A stretch of 30,219 nt of DNA, taken from NCBI RefSeq assembly GCF_000485595.1, contig NW_014577571.1, forward strand, positions 142,118-172,336, in the 5' to 3' direction. This document shows positions 21,346-29,304 of this stretch, piece after piece. Position 1 is the first letter of the stretch. Each line of letters starts with the position of its first letter. This DNA comes from Priapulus caudatus. Lineage: Eukaryota > Priapulida > Priapulimorpha > Priapulimorphida > Priapulidae. The notes beneath the pieces are model-generated. The model searched no databases. It saw only the letters and a program-made list of their open reading frames with translations, and was not told the DNA's origin. The position numbers and the translations under genes are program-made.

Positions 21346-21624
21346 TGAGAGTAGACTAAGCACGTGTTATGCTTGTCTATGCGTAAACTGATTAATCAAG
21401 TTTAATCAGGTCTTCATTTTCACATGTAGATTTCATTAAGTATATATACATTATAATGATATGATGACTAGAAACAACAACTGTTACTTATAGTAACACC
21501 GGCTTTATTTATTTCAAGCTTTTCCATGTACATGTGTCAACTGGAAGATTAAATTGTAAACGGAAACTGCTGCGTTCTAATTGTGTCACCACAATGAACC
21601 CATGCACATCTTTATTGATTATAC

Positions 21625-21665
21625 CAGCGGTTAATAATGACAAATTTGTCATTATTAACCGCCTG
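21625..21665. mobile_element. 41-bp palindromic micro-insertion
   Basis: The body is an almost perfect hairpin of GCGGTTAATAATGACAAA and its complement, with ends CAG and CTG. ATTATAC flanks both sides (21618-21624 and 21666-21672); the match extends to GATTATAC if the last G is counted with the target. Confidence 0.75.
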
Positions 21666-21711
21666 ATTATACATAGGTTCACCCTAACACAGCGTGTATG
21701 TAGGTTACAAC

Positions 21712-21763
21712 TATAGAAATATATAGAGACACTAGATAGTCGCTAACTAGTATTATTTCTATA
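21712..21763. mobile_element. 52-bp palindromic micro-insertion
   Basis: The ends TATAGAAATA and TATTTCTATA are exact reverse complements. The 8-bp sequence GTTACAAC flanks both sides (21704-21711 and 21764-21771). Confidence 0.75.
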
Positions 21764-21771
21764 GTTACAAC

Positions 21772-22631
21772 ACGCAGACTGAAATTCTGAGTCGAGCAGC
21801 TGAACAGTTTTTCCAGCTATTTTTCTCATTTTCACATGATCTACAGACACTCCTACCCTGTAAACTGGAGCAGCAAACGTTACCAATTACTGGGTTTTGG
21901 TGATTTCAATCTTCCCACTTTTCTGTTAGTATACTGATAAAGTATGGTGGCCAGGTGCTGTAAAAATGCCTGTGCTAGAGCCAGTCCCCATTAACTCCAC
22001 ACACAATTAGGCATACAACATTATATTACCATGAATATATGTATACACTTATCACATACATGCCTACTCATACTATGAGTATATATATACATATTTATTT
22101 ATGTATTTATTTATTCATGACATTACTGTATGCTCACACGTCTGTACAGTCACGGGGCCAAATGACCCGACTACATATTTCGACTTCCAACCAAAACGTA
22201 AACTTAGAAGATTTTTTCACACATTAGCTATTAGTTGCATAGCTGACCAGATTTGGCTGAGGACATGATCACCTCGACATAAATCTTGAGTGGCTTAGGT
22301 CGCAATGTGATTCCATGAGTACCATCCAACAGCCTCGATCACACTTCGTTAATGACAGCTTAGGACCTAGTTAATGATAAGGAATGTTTACAGAATACTA
22401 ATTAATCCAACTCATTACGTTTTGTCCTAAACAACAACTAGTATCTAAACATCATTTCCAAGTTTTATCTTTATAAGAATTGTCATTACTTTACGACTAC
22501 AACGACGATTAATTTCGATTTCAAGGTCGTTAGAAGTGGTTAGAGGTCACTCAGTAACATTGCAAATACCATTAGCTACTAACAAACTAAATCAAAACTG
22601 TAGCAATGCCGACAAAATGTCCGTCGCCTTG
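21772..22631. other. Intergenic stretch downstream of PMVK
   Basis: AT-rich sequence without recognised coding signal. For the minus-strand PMVK gene the nearest AATAAA-type signals I see lie near 22094-22115 (TTTATTTATG on the plus strand), about 840 bp past the stop codon. None nearer was noticed. Confidence 0.4.
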
Positions 22632-22982
22632 CTTCACAAACTAGCGCCATCTAGCCTGGACTGTGCCTCGCTTCACAAACTAGCGCCATCTAGCCTCAAC
22701 TGCGCCTCGCTTTACAAACTAGCGCCATCTAGCCTGGACTGTGCCTCACTTCTCAAACTAGCGCCCTCTAGCCTCGACTGTGCCTCGCTTCACAAACTAG
22801 CGCCATCTAGCCTGGACTGTGCCTCGCTTCTCAAACTAGCGCCCTCTAGCCTCGACTGTGCCTCGCTTCACAAACTAGCGCCATCTAGCCTGGACTGTGC
22901 CTCGCTTCACAAACTAGCGCCATCTAGCCTGCACTGTACCTCGCTTCACAAACTAGCGCCCTCTAGACTGGACTGTGCGTCG
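22632..22982. repeat. Nine-unit 39-bp minisatellite covering the PMVK stop codon
   Basis: Nine units of 39 bp, CTTCACAAACTAGCGCCATC then TAGCCTGGACTGTGCCTCG, run without spacers. Units 4 and 6 share CTTCTCAAAC and CCCTCTAG variants and alternate with the main type, so a dimer was also duplicated. Unit 9 contains the PMVK stop codon and the last 11-12 PMVK codons on the minus strand. The unit length is a multiple of three, which keeps a plus-strand frame open. Confidence 0.95.
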
Positions 22983-23539
22983 CTGTGCAACCGATCCAGG
23001 TGGCGCTCTAACGTCGTCTCGTTGCCGTCGTTCTCGACGACGTGGTCCCACGCGACTCCCTCGTCCAGTCCGCACTCCGACTCGGCATCGTCGACGCCCT
23101 CTGTGAACGTCCAGCCGCGCGCACGCCGCGTCGCCTCGCACGCGACAACCCGCACAAGCACCGTCTGTCGCGCGAATCGCCGCCGGAAGAACGCGACGTC
23201 CGTGCGGCGACGCGCGTCGCTCACAATCCACACGGGGGCGCCGGCATCGCGCGCGCCAGCCGCCGTCAGTTCGCAGAAGAAGTCCGGGTCGCGCTCGCGT
23301 TGCTCCTCGCCCCATCGGATCATGTCGCCACGGTAACGCTCCTTGTACGCGCTCGCGTCGAGCAGGCGCGCAAAGTCGAGGTCGTGGTCGCGCGCGTACT
23401 GCTCTTTTAGTGGCGCGGACAGCCTGTAGATGGCGCTGCAGTCGGCGCCGATGCGCTCACGCAGACGCTCGGCAACGTAGTCTTTGCCGCACTTACGCTT
23501 GCCGCTGAAAACGAAGACTACGCCAGGTTGCGCCGCCAT
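22946..23539 (-). CDS. PMVK: Phosphomevalonate kinase, single exon
   Basis: It transfers phosphate from ATP to 5-phosphomevalonate to give 5-diphosphomevalonate, the step between mevalonate kinase and diphosphomevalonate decarboxylase in isoprenoid synthesis. The 197 residues match the animal enzyme (human: 192) from end to end: FSGKRKCGKD P-loop-like motif (residues 11-20), LSAPLKEQYA, YKERYRGDMIRWGEE, VSDARRRTD, the RGWTF lid segment and GVDDAESECGLD. The ATG at 23539 gives MAAQPGV and is the first in frame. The whole gene is uninterrupted, whereas the human gene has several introns. The C-terminus, ending GASL, is encoded by a minisatellite unit. It replaces the SRL peroxisomal-type ending of the human protein. 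TRAPPC2 ends 319 bp upstream on the same strand. Confidence 0.97.
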   Translation of the reverse strand: MAAQPGVVFVFSGKRKCGKDYVAERLRERIGADCSAIYRLSAPLKEQYARDHDLDFARLLDASAYKERYRGDMIRWGEEQRERDPDFFCELTAAGARDAGAPVWIVSDARRRTDVAFFRRRFARQTVLVRVVACEATRRARGWTFTEGVDDAESECGLDEGVAWDHVVENDGNETTLERHLDRLHSDAQSSLEGASL

Positions 23540-23858
23540 CGTTCTCGTATCGCGTGAACGTAGTTAACTGCGGGGGCGCTTTCTACTCGAGGTTCGAGTT
23601 TGTTAGCAAATGTGGAACACACGTAGATAATTATGTGTTAGATATTGCGTCAAGCCTCTAGGTGTTTTACTGCTTCAAAGAAAAAATGTTCAATTGATGT
23701 TAATCCGTCGATGAGGAAATGTTTAAGCAGCATCGATCGACCACTGTTCTAGTATCCAAACAATGTTCATCGATTTATGTTCCAATCAGTGTCAATTGAT
23801 CGAAGATCATACGTCAAATCGATATCATTTGACTGACAATCAAATGCTCAATTGACGG
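23540..23858. promoter_or_regulatory. TRAPPC2-PMVK spacer, probable PMVK promoter
   Basis: It must hold the TRAPPC2 3' end and the PMVK promoter. It contains many ATCGAT and TCAATTGA-type words (for example at 23691, 23731, 23768, 23796, 23819 and 23848). Close to the PMVK start the minus strand has GCGCCCCCGC, a GC-box-like sequence. No TATA box or clear AATAAA was seen. Confidence 0.4.
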
Positions 23859-23957
23859 TTATCCAGTCAAGAACTTGCGAGCATATATCTGAGCTTTCCT
23901 GTCAAAGGCGACTGACTTGATGCGCGAGTTTGGTTCGTAGAACGGGTTCAGGGCATG
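23859..23957 (-). CDS. TRAPPC2: TRAPPC2 exon 3
   Basis: Acceptor CTCTTTGTAG, phase 0, 32 codons and a TAA stop. It reads [15 protein letters not shown] and ends RKFLTG. This conserved C-terminus lies 2.7 kb from exon 2. Confidence 0.95.
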   Translation of the reverse strand, partial: HALNPFYEPNSRIKSVAFDRKAQIYARKFLTG

Positions 23958-26900
23958 CTACAAAGAGAAGAAAACACTTATTACAAAACGGCAACCTACT
24001 AAGCTGGCAACTGATATATGCACCAATTAGCTAGTTTACTATAGCTGGTAGAGTGAATTTACAGTATAAACACATATAGGATATTCCTGTACTGCCAATG
24101 TGTGCTTTACATTGCTCTGTAACCTGGACTGGAGTAGCATAGGTACGCACCACTGTATCACACTTATACCAATAACTAATTACTAATACCACATCATCCA
24201 ATCATATCCTGATCATATGTACCACCCGTGTATCACAAAAAATTATAGTTCATCTATTATTAGTATTAACCACGTGTTCTGGGTACCACACACGCCTAGA
24301 ACTTTTTTTTCTTCTGGACGTGCAAACCACCCACCCATGACTTCTAGAGAATCGCACCACCCCTGCCTTCCAGACATGTGTGCTACAACTTTCTAGACAT
24401 TTGTGCCACCCATGTCCTCTGGCCCAGTATACCTCTGACATTCTACCCAGTCTACCAGCTATTTCCTCTAGCCATGCACACCATACCTATTTACCACCCC
24501 AGCTCTCTAATAGTTGTTCCACTTTCTGATAAAATGATAATTAAATTTCAATTTCAATTTTTTTAATTTTTATAAAATTTTCATGAGTAAGATTTTGCGA
24601 GACAGCTTATTAGACAGTAAACAATATGAATAGCGCTCTACTAAACACCGTCTGTGTGTAAAGATCAAGGCACCCACACATTGCCTTTGACTCATGCTGT
24701 CTCTATTTGCTTTTAGTCACATGGATCCTAACTGCAGTCTTAAGGACTTTGACCCGTCACTGTCTTCAAAACAGAAAAACTAATCATTTTCAGACGGGCA
24801 CGAACTGTAGACACTTTAATAATAGCAAACTAGCAAATGTGAGGTTTTGCGGGTAGGCTCTTCCACTACAGAATACAGAGTCCGCATCAGCAATGCCCTA
24901 CAAGAGCTGGGCTTTGCAAATTGTAATTCCGAGACTAGCAAACGTCCCAGTATGGTCGCTCAACTCTCCCACCACCCTTGTGCATTCCTGCAGCCTGGTA
25001 TCCCTCACGTGTGTGTCTCTACCACAGTGTGGGTTGCTTCACTATGCAGAATCCATACTGGTAAGTAAAGTGCACCGGACCGTCCGAACGTTGCAGTATA
25101 CAGAGGGGAAGGCAGGTTCTCTGGGGAAGTGGGTAGTCGAATGCACTGCTTTACTTGGACATACTATACAGGATTGTGTTGTTTGCCTGGGAGCTTGGGA
25201 AACAGGGGGGAAGGCAGGTTCTCTGATAATTTGGAAGTGGGTAGTCGAATGCACTGCTCTACTTGGACACATTTATACAGGATTGTGTTGTTTGCCAGGG
25301 AGCTTGGGAAACAGTGAGAAGGCAGGTTCTCTAAGAAATGGGAAGTGGGTAGCCGAATGCAGACACATTTATACAGGATTGTATTGTTAGCCAGGGAGCT
25401 TGGATGAGCCCTATCTAGCTCACAGGTAGCACATCAGGCCACAATTAAATGAAAGTGTCAATGACACTGTAGCTCACCACAAATAACGTTTTTATAATAT
25501 TCAGATTTAGGCACTGCCTAAAAGCGGAGCTCCCGATGTGTAACGTGTAAGATTGAGAGGATACGCTTATTCCACGTAGCTGCTATGTACCACGTGACAA
25601 TGGTGTTTCCCTGCCCATAACACAACTTTTGTCAAAGGTTAATTGGTTGCATGGAAGTGTTTACTTCGTATGAGTTTTTCTAGGCAGTAGCACACGGTTG
25701 CCATCTGTATATCGCAATAATAATTTATAAACCAAAATGAATCACAATTTGTGACAGTAGATGGCGCTATACCCGCTTTGTAGCGATGGCATTCGAAATA
25801 AATAGGTTATGCTGCGTTCCGACATGTTTTGTAAAACTTTACTCTAATATAGACGTTTTATCGGCAGGGTGAAGAGGAAATACCAATTTTGCATTAAAGA
25901 TATTGTCAATGAAATCTTGTAAAACGAACCAGACGAGTGTGACACCACAGACTGTTTGTTATCTGCGTTTTTTGCATAAATTGCATAAACCTATCTAATT
26001 TGCATAATTTTTTTTTAAATATCAAAACCCCTAGGCCTTATTCATTCACATACCAAAAATTAGCAAAATCCGTTGAACCTGAACTGATTAATGGCAATTC
26101 CCATTTTTGCCAAAAAATTGCCGTGGCTCGAAAGTACATCGACTGGCGTGCTCCAAAATAGGACGTTCCATATGGGAGCATAGCAGTAACAACTATACCC
26201 AATTTCAAACATGTGGGTAAAACAGTTCCTGAGTTATCGTTGACCGAAGCGAAATGTTGACGGACGGACGTACGACGGACGACGACCCATGGCAATAGCT
26301 CAGCTTGACGATGTCAAGGTGAGCTAAAAAATCTTTATTTGCCCTCACCCGACCCAGGCTGAAAAGTTTGGGTAGGTAGGTAGGCTTTTTTTGTTTTGAG
26401 GGGGGTCTTTTTACAAATTCAGCATGGTGTCTACATGCTCAGGTGAGCTTGTGTGGAGATACCTTTTATGTTGAATGTTTGTTTTGTTTGGTACATATAA
26501 TGTATTGCCTACAGATTTACATAATGTATAGTGATACAATTTGTAAAAAAAGAATAGGAAAGACCAATAAAAATTTTTGAGTCGGGCCCCTTTTTGGTGG
26601 GTGGGTCGGATGAGGGCATATGAACTATATTTTTATTATGGCCCCACCTTTGTGTAAGTCTCGTAGATCTCAGTGAAGAAGCTCTTAATGCCATCTTCGT
26701 TCTTTGCATCGTGCAGCATCACTAGTCGCATCCTGCCAGCCGTGACGAATGCCGACACAAACCTGCGTAAAAGTGCCCAAGATTTAATAGGATTACCCAT
26801 GCTGCGTAACTCCATTATCATTTAGCACAGTCATTCAGGGTCGGAAGGTTTCAATTAACCTTAGTTATTGGACGTTTATATTCTTCATCTACATACGTTA

Positions 26901-27802
26901 TTGTTAATGTGTAGCTCACATTGGAATGACAAGCTTTCCATACATTGTACATTTGTCTAATCATGTCATTGCATTGAAGTCAGGTTCCAAATACAACAAC
27001 ATCTAACAACCGTAACTCAGGATTTGTGGGATGACACATTTTATTTCTCTGCTAAACACCCCAAACGGTCTGTTATTGTTAACATCCTGCCTGGGCCCAA
27101 AACACATAATTTAATGTCATTGTATAAATACAGTATGAATCTAATTTCAATGACTCCAAACTCCCAATTTAACAAACATGAGATATGGAATCACCTCAGG
27201 CCTGATTAATCGATCACTCGTAAACATTGACTGACTTAACACACCATTCATTGAACCCTGAACAATCGTTCGGAACATCATCAAAACAAACGCACCACAC
27301 GTTGAACCCTGAACAATCATTCGGAACAAACGAATGCATCACACGTTAAACCTCCAAGCTATCAGGGAGAACAACATAAAACGAACGCACCACACGTTGA
27401 ACCCTGAACAGTCATTCGGAACAAACAAATGCATCACACGTTGAACCTCCAAGCTATCAGGGAGAACAACATAAAACGAACGCACCACACGTTGAACCCC
27501 TAAGCTATCAGGGAAAACATCATTGAAACGAACGCATCATGCGATGAACCCTAAAGCTATCAGTGAGAACATCGTCAAAAACGAACGCACCACTCGTTGA
27601 ACTTGTCGACGATCTTCAGGTACATGTTGTTCGTCGTCCACAGTTGTTCCTCGACGAGATCGAGCGCCGCGTGTGCAATGAACTCGCTCAGATGTCGGTG
27701 GTCCTCCCGCTTCGCGTCGCTGCGCGACGCCGACGAATGCTCCATCTCGTAAACGGGGTTGTCGTGGTGACCGACCATCACAAAGTAGTAGTTGCCCGCC
27801 AT
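23859..27802 (-). CDS. TRAPPC2: TRAPPC2 (sedlin), complete in three exons
   Basis: A small longin-fold subunit of TRAPP complexes that tether vesicles in ER-Golgi traffic and act as exchange factor for Rab1-class GTPases. The exons (minus strand) are 27802-27591, 26762-26648 and 23957-23859. They join with matching phases to 141 residues; the human protein has 140. Signature stretches are [79 protein letters not shown] and [12 protein letters not shown]. The Asp equivalent to human Asp47, altered in spondyloepiphyseal dysplasia tarda, is kept (residue 48). Intron 1 is 828 bp and intron 2 is 2,690 bp; both are filled with repeats. Confidence 0.96.
24150..24510. repeat. Degenerate minisatellite of about 30 bp units
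   Basis: Loosely repeated words such as TTCTAGACATGTGTGCCACC recur through this part of TRAPPC2 intron 2, too diverged for an exact unit count. Confidence 0.55.
24511..25100. other. Intron sequence, nothing recognised
   Basis: Part of TRAPPC2 intron 2 without repeats or coding signals that I can identify. Confidence 0.5.
25101..25406. repeat. Three tandem units of 102-108 bp
   Basis: AAGGCAGGTTCTCT begins units at 25109, 25211 and 25319, each followed by AAGTGGGTAGYCGAATGCA and ATACAGGATTGT. The array lies in TRAPPC2 intron 2. Confidence 0.92.
25407..26029. other. Intron sequence, nothing recognised
   Basis: Part of TRAPPC2 intron 2. It contains one TAGATGGCGCTA word at 25761, similar to a word in the PMVK minisatellite. 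Confidence 0.4.
26030..26335 (+). mobile_element. Dispersed repeat ending in a hairpin and A-run
   Basis: The right end has a GACGGACGGACG-rich block, then the hairpin TAGCTCAGCTTGAC, GAT, GTCAAGGTGAGCTA and an A-run. I know this terminal arrangement from repeats seen in several invertebrate genomes. The hairpin plus A-run suggests a retroposed, SINE-like or LINE-tail element. The left border is approximate. Confidence 0.55.
26340..26618. mobile_element. MITE-like element with TGCCCTCAYCCGACCC ends
   Basis: TGCCCTCACCCGACCC at the left and the reverse complement of TGCCCTCATCCGACCC at the right give 16-bp terminal inverted repeats with one mismatch, enclosing 279 bp. No target duplication was found. 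The right end is 30 bp from the donor of TRAPPC2 exon 2. Confidence 0.6.
26648..26762 (-). CDS. TRAPPC2: TRAPPC2 exon 2
   Basis: Acceptor TTTTACGCAG, donor GTGGGG (weak after the fifth base). The first base completes the Trp codon split with exon 1. It encodes [20 protein letters not shown] and then [17 protein letters not shown]. Confidence 0.95.
26763..27234. other. TRAPPC2 intron 1, unique part
   Basis: AT-rich intron sequence with no recognised feature. Confidence 0.5.
27235..27600. repeat. Minisatellite that includes the TRAPPC2 exon 1 splice donor
   Basis: Units contain AACGAACGCACCACACGTTG then AACCCT or AACCTCC and AAGCTATCAGGGAGAACA. Compare the exon 1/intron 1 junction, AACGAACGCACCACTCGTTG, which has one difference. 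On the transcribed strand each unit therefore carries a copy of the last exon bases and the GTGCGTTCG donor. Spacing varies between about 45 and 65 bp. Confidence 0.85.
27591..27802 (-). CDS. TRAPPC2: TRAPPC2 exon 1
   Basis: The start ATG at 27802 gives [16 protein letters not shown], matching the human N-terminus, so no upstream coding exon is needed. It ends in phase 2 with a split Trp codon. The donor GTGCGT is weak, and the copies in the adjacent minisatellite are near-equal competitors. Confidence 0.95.
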
Positions 27803-28115
27803 CTTCGGCAGCTGCGATCGGATGCTGATGGCAAATTCTTTATTTGCCGGCGATGGTGGATATCGTAGGGCAGAGGTTCACGCTTATATTGTCTTGTATA
27901 CCGTAGGGCAAGGATTCATGCTATTATTGTCTCGGCAGAGCGAAAAGATGTGAGATGTGGCGAGTCAAAAGTAGACAGCACTGCATTTGTTTTTCTTTGA
28001 TAGCATTTAAGTTCGCGCACACCTACTGCTTATGCGTAACTCAAATTATTCCGGAGACGCGAGAGAGAAAAGGCGAGGAATAGCCAGCCTTATGTTCTTG
28101 GGAGAGGTTGTTGAT
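27803..28115. promoter_or_regulatory. LAMTOR4-TRAPPC2 spacer
   Basis: 313 bp that should contain the LAMTOR4 3' UTR and the TRAPPC2 promoter. It includes a short repeat of YCGTAGGGCARRGATTCA at 27865 and 27903. No TATA box was recognised. Confidence 0.35.
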
Positions 28116-28260
28116 CTATGCAAGAACAGGCTCCTGTGGGTTGTACCCACGCTTTGCGACGTACACGCGCTTGTTGGACAAGGTCACGACGTACATGAAG
28201 GTGTCAAATACCACTGACATGCGCTTAAACTGCTGACTACCATCAGATGTTAGTTGACCT
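28116..28260 (-). CDS. LAMTOR4: LAMTOR4 exon 2
   Basis: It begins after a strong T-run acceptor and ends at TAG (28118-28116). It encodes the second half of the roadblock fold, from GQLTSDGSQQFKRMSVVF to the C-terminal PQEPVLA. Confidence 0.94.
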
Positions 28261-28628
28261 CTGAAAAAAAACAATAAGTAGATGACAGGACTGATGATAA
28301 TGTAATTTTTAAAGACATCGTGTCCTTACAATGAAAACAAGAACGTGTATACATGCATATAAACTAGCATGGAAATGAATTTATTTACTTGTTTTTTTAT
28401 GCGCATGCAAAAATGTGTCACTGCACATGCACTTCCCTGAGACTACGTCTGTTGCAAAATTTTAACTGTTTAAATGGCGTACCTACTGCTGGCTTGAAGC
28501 ATGCTCATCACAGACTTCGCTGCATGTTCCTCGTTCTGGAGTTCTCCCGTAGACGAGATAACGGCGCCATCTTCATTAATTACAAGCGTGCCGAGAATGT
28601 CGGGAATCTTCTCAATTATCTGCGCCAT
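28116..28628 (-). CDS. LAMTOR4: LAMTOR4 Ragulator subunit, complete in two exons
   Basis: A roadblock-fold subunit of Ragulator, the pentameric complex on late endosomes and lysosomes that holds Rag GTPases and brings mTORC1 to the membrane. The exons (minus strand) are 28628-28483 and 28260-28116. They are joined through a split Arg codon and give 96 residues (human: 99). Matching stretches are EKIPDILGTLVINEDGAVIS, STGELQNEEHAAKSV and FKRMSVVFDTFMYVVTLSNK, followed by RVYVAKR and PQEPV. The intron is 222 bp with donor GTACGC and acceptor TTTTTTTTCAG. The SAYSD1 stop codon lies only 83 bp upstream. Confidence 0.94.
28483..28628 (-). CDS. LAMTOR4: LAMTOR4 exon 1
   Basis: The start ATG at 28628 gives MAQIIEKIPD, colinear with the human N-terminus apart from a few extra human residues. 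It ends in phase 2. Confidence 0.93.
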
Positions 28629-28711
28629 AGTGCCGACGGTCACCAAAGTTCTAAGTTTAGTCGTATATACGTAAATTCAGATTGGACAGTTCTTTCGTGG
28701 TAGGATAGATT

Positions 28712-29053
28712 TCAGATGAATCCGCCCCGCCTGATTCGTTGATCGAACTCTTCGGCGGTGAAGGTGCCGTCAATGCGTTCAAAGTCTCTGTTAAACACAG
28801 AGTAGGCGCTGGGTCCTTCCCTCACACCGGTCCGCGTGTTCAGGTAGACGAAAGCAAATAGCGACGCGACTAAATACACGCCGGCAAATTCGAGTTCGAT
28901 GAACAATCCCAGGAGAATGATCCACAGCAGAAACTTTAGGATGGTTATGGCGCTGAACCACGAGCTGTCTGATCTAGGTGTTTCGATGTCAGCACAGGTA
29001 GGCGTCGATCCACCCTCAGAGGTTTCTTGATTCAGTCCCTGTGCTGACGATGC
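28712..29053 (-). CDS. SAYSD1: SAYSD1 exon 2 with the SAYSvFN domain
   Basis: Acceptor CGTGTTTACAG, phase 0, 113 codons and TGA. It starts ASSAQGLNQE with a Ser/Thr-rich linker, then carries two hydrophobic segments and the diagnostic SAYSVFN motif. Confidence 0.93.
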   Translation of the reverse strand, partial: ASSAQGLNQETSEGGSTPTCADIETPRSDSSWFSAITILKFLLWIILLGLFIELEFAGVYLVASLFAFVYLNTRTGVREGPSAYSVFNRDFERIDGTFTAEEFDQRIRRGGFI

Positions 29054-29304
29054 CTGTAAACACGAGATGGAATATTATCAGGAGTTAATAAAGACAAATA
29101 CGTACGACAAAAAGTAGTGAAATCAGTACCAAATACGTGTCAAACTCCTTTGTCTTTATTAACTCCTGATATTATTATTAGACAATAGACGCAGAATGTG
29201 TTCAGAGACTCTGTGCTCAAAGCCTTTGCAGGAGGGTGGGCTAGAAAGTTATTCAATCTTGTTTTCCTGTCATGAATGGAGATCGCTTGACGTGATGCGG
29301 CCAT
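28712..29304 (-). CDS. SAYSD1: SAYSvFN-domain protein SAYSD1, two-exon model
   Basis: An ER membrane protein that in mammals associates with the translocon and UFMylated ribosomes and helps clear stalled translocation. Exon 2 (29053-28712) is certain: a hydrophobic hairpin ILKFLLWIILLGLFIELEF and VYLVASLFAFVYLNT, then GPSAYSVFN and the GTFTAEEFDQRIR tail, as in the human C-terminus. The first exon (29304-29191) is inferred: an ATG in strong context, 38 codons from MAASRQAIS, and a phase-0 but weak donor GTCTAT. The model gives 151 residues (human: 183). On the minus strand an ATTGG box lies about 40 bp before this ATG. Confidence 0.82.
29079..29168. mobile_element. 90-bp palindromic insertion in the SAYSD1 intron
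   Basis: The ends CAGGAGTTAATAAAGACAAA and the exact reverse complement are flanked by ATATTAT on both sides (29072-29078 and 29169-29175). Its ends resemble those of the 48-bp insertion at 19679 (CAGGAGTAGATAAAG), so they form one family. Confidence 0.88.
29191..29304 (-). CDS. SAYSD1: SAYSD1 exon 1 (inferred)
   Basis: The first in-frame ATG (29304) has A at -3 and G at +4. The 38 codons have no stop and no clear homology, as expected for the variable N-terminus of this family. The donor at 29190 is weak, so the exon end could differ. Confidence 0.5.

Noticed and set aside
22632-22982. CRISPR-like array of 39-bp repeats
   Set aside because: The units are contiguous with no spacers, and the DNA is from an animal nucleus.
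22536-23336. A 266-codon plus-strand frame with LHKLAPSSLDCAS repeats
   Set aside because: It lies antisense to the clearly conserved PMVK gene, and its repeats come only from a 39-bp minisatellite whose unit length is a multiple of three.
23580-23600. GAGGTTCGAGT as a tRNA T-loop
   Set aside because: No matching acceptor stem, anticodon arm or A box could be found around it.
26038-26295. An 85-codon minus-strand frame in TRAPPC2 intron 2
   Set aside because: It coincides with the dispersed hairpin-tailed repeat and shows no known domain.
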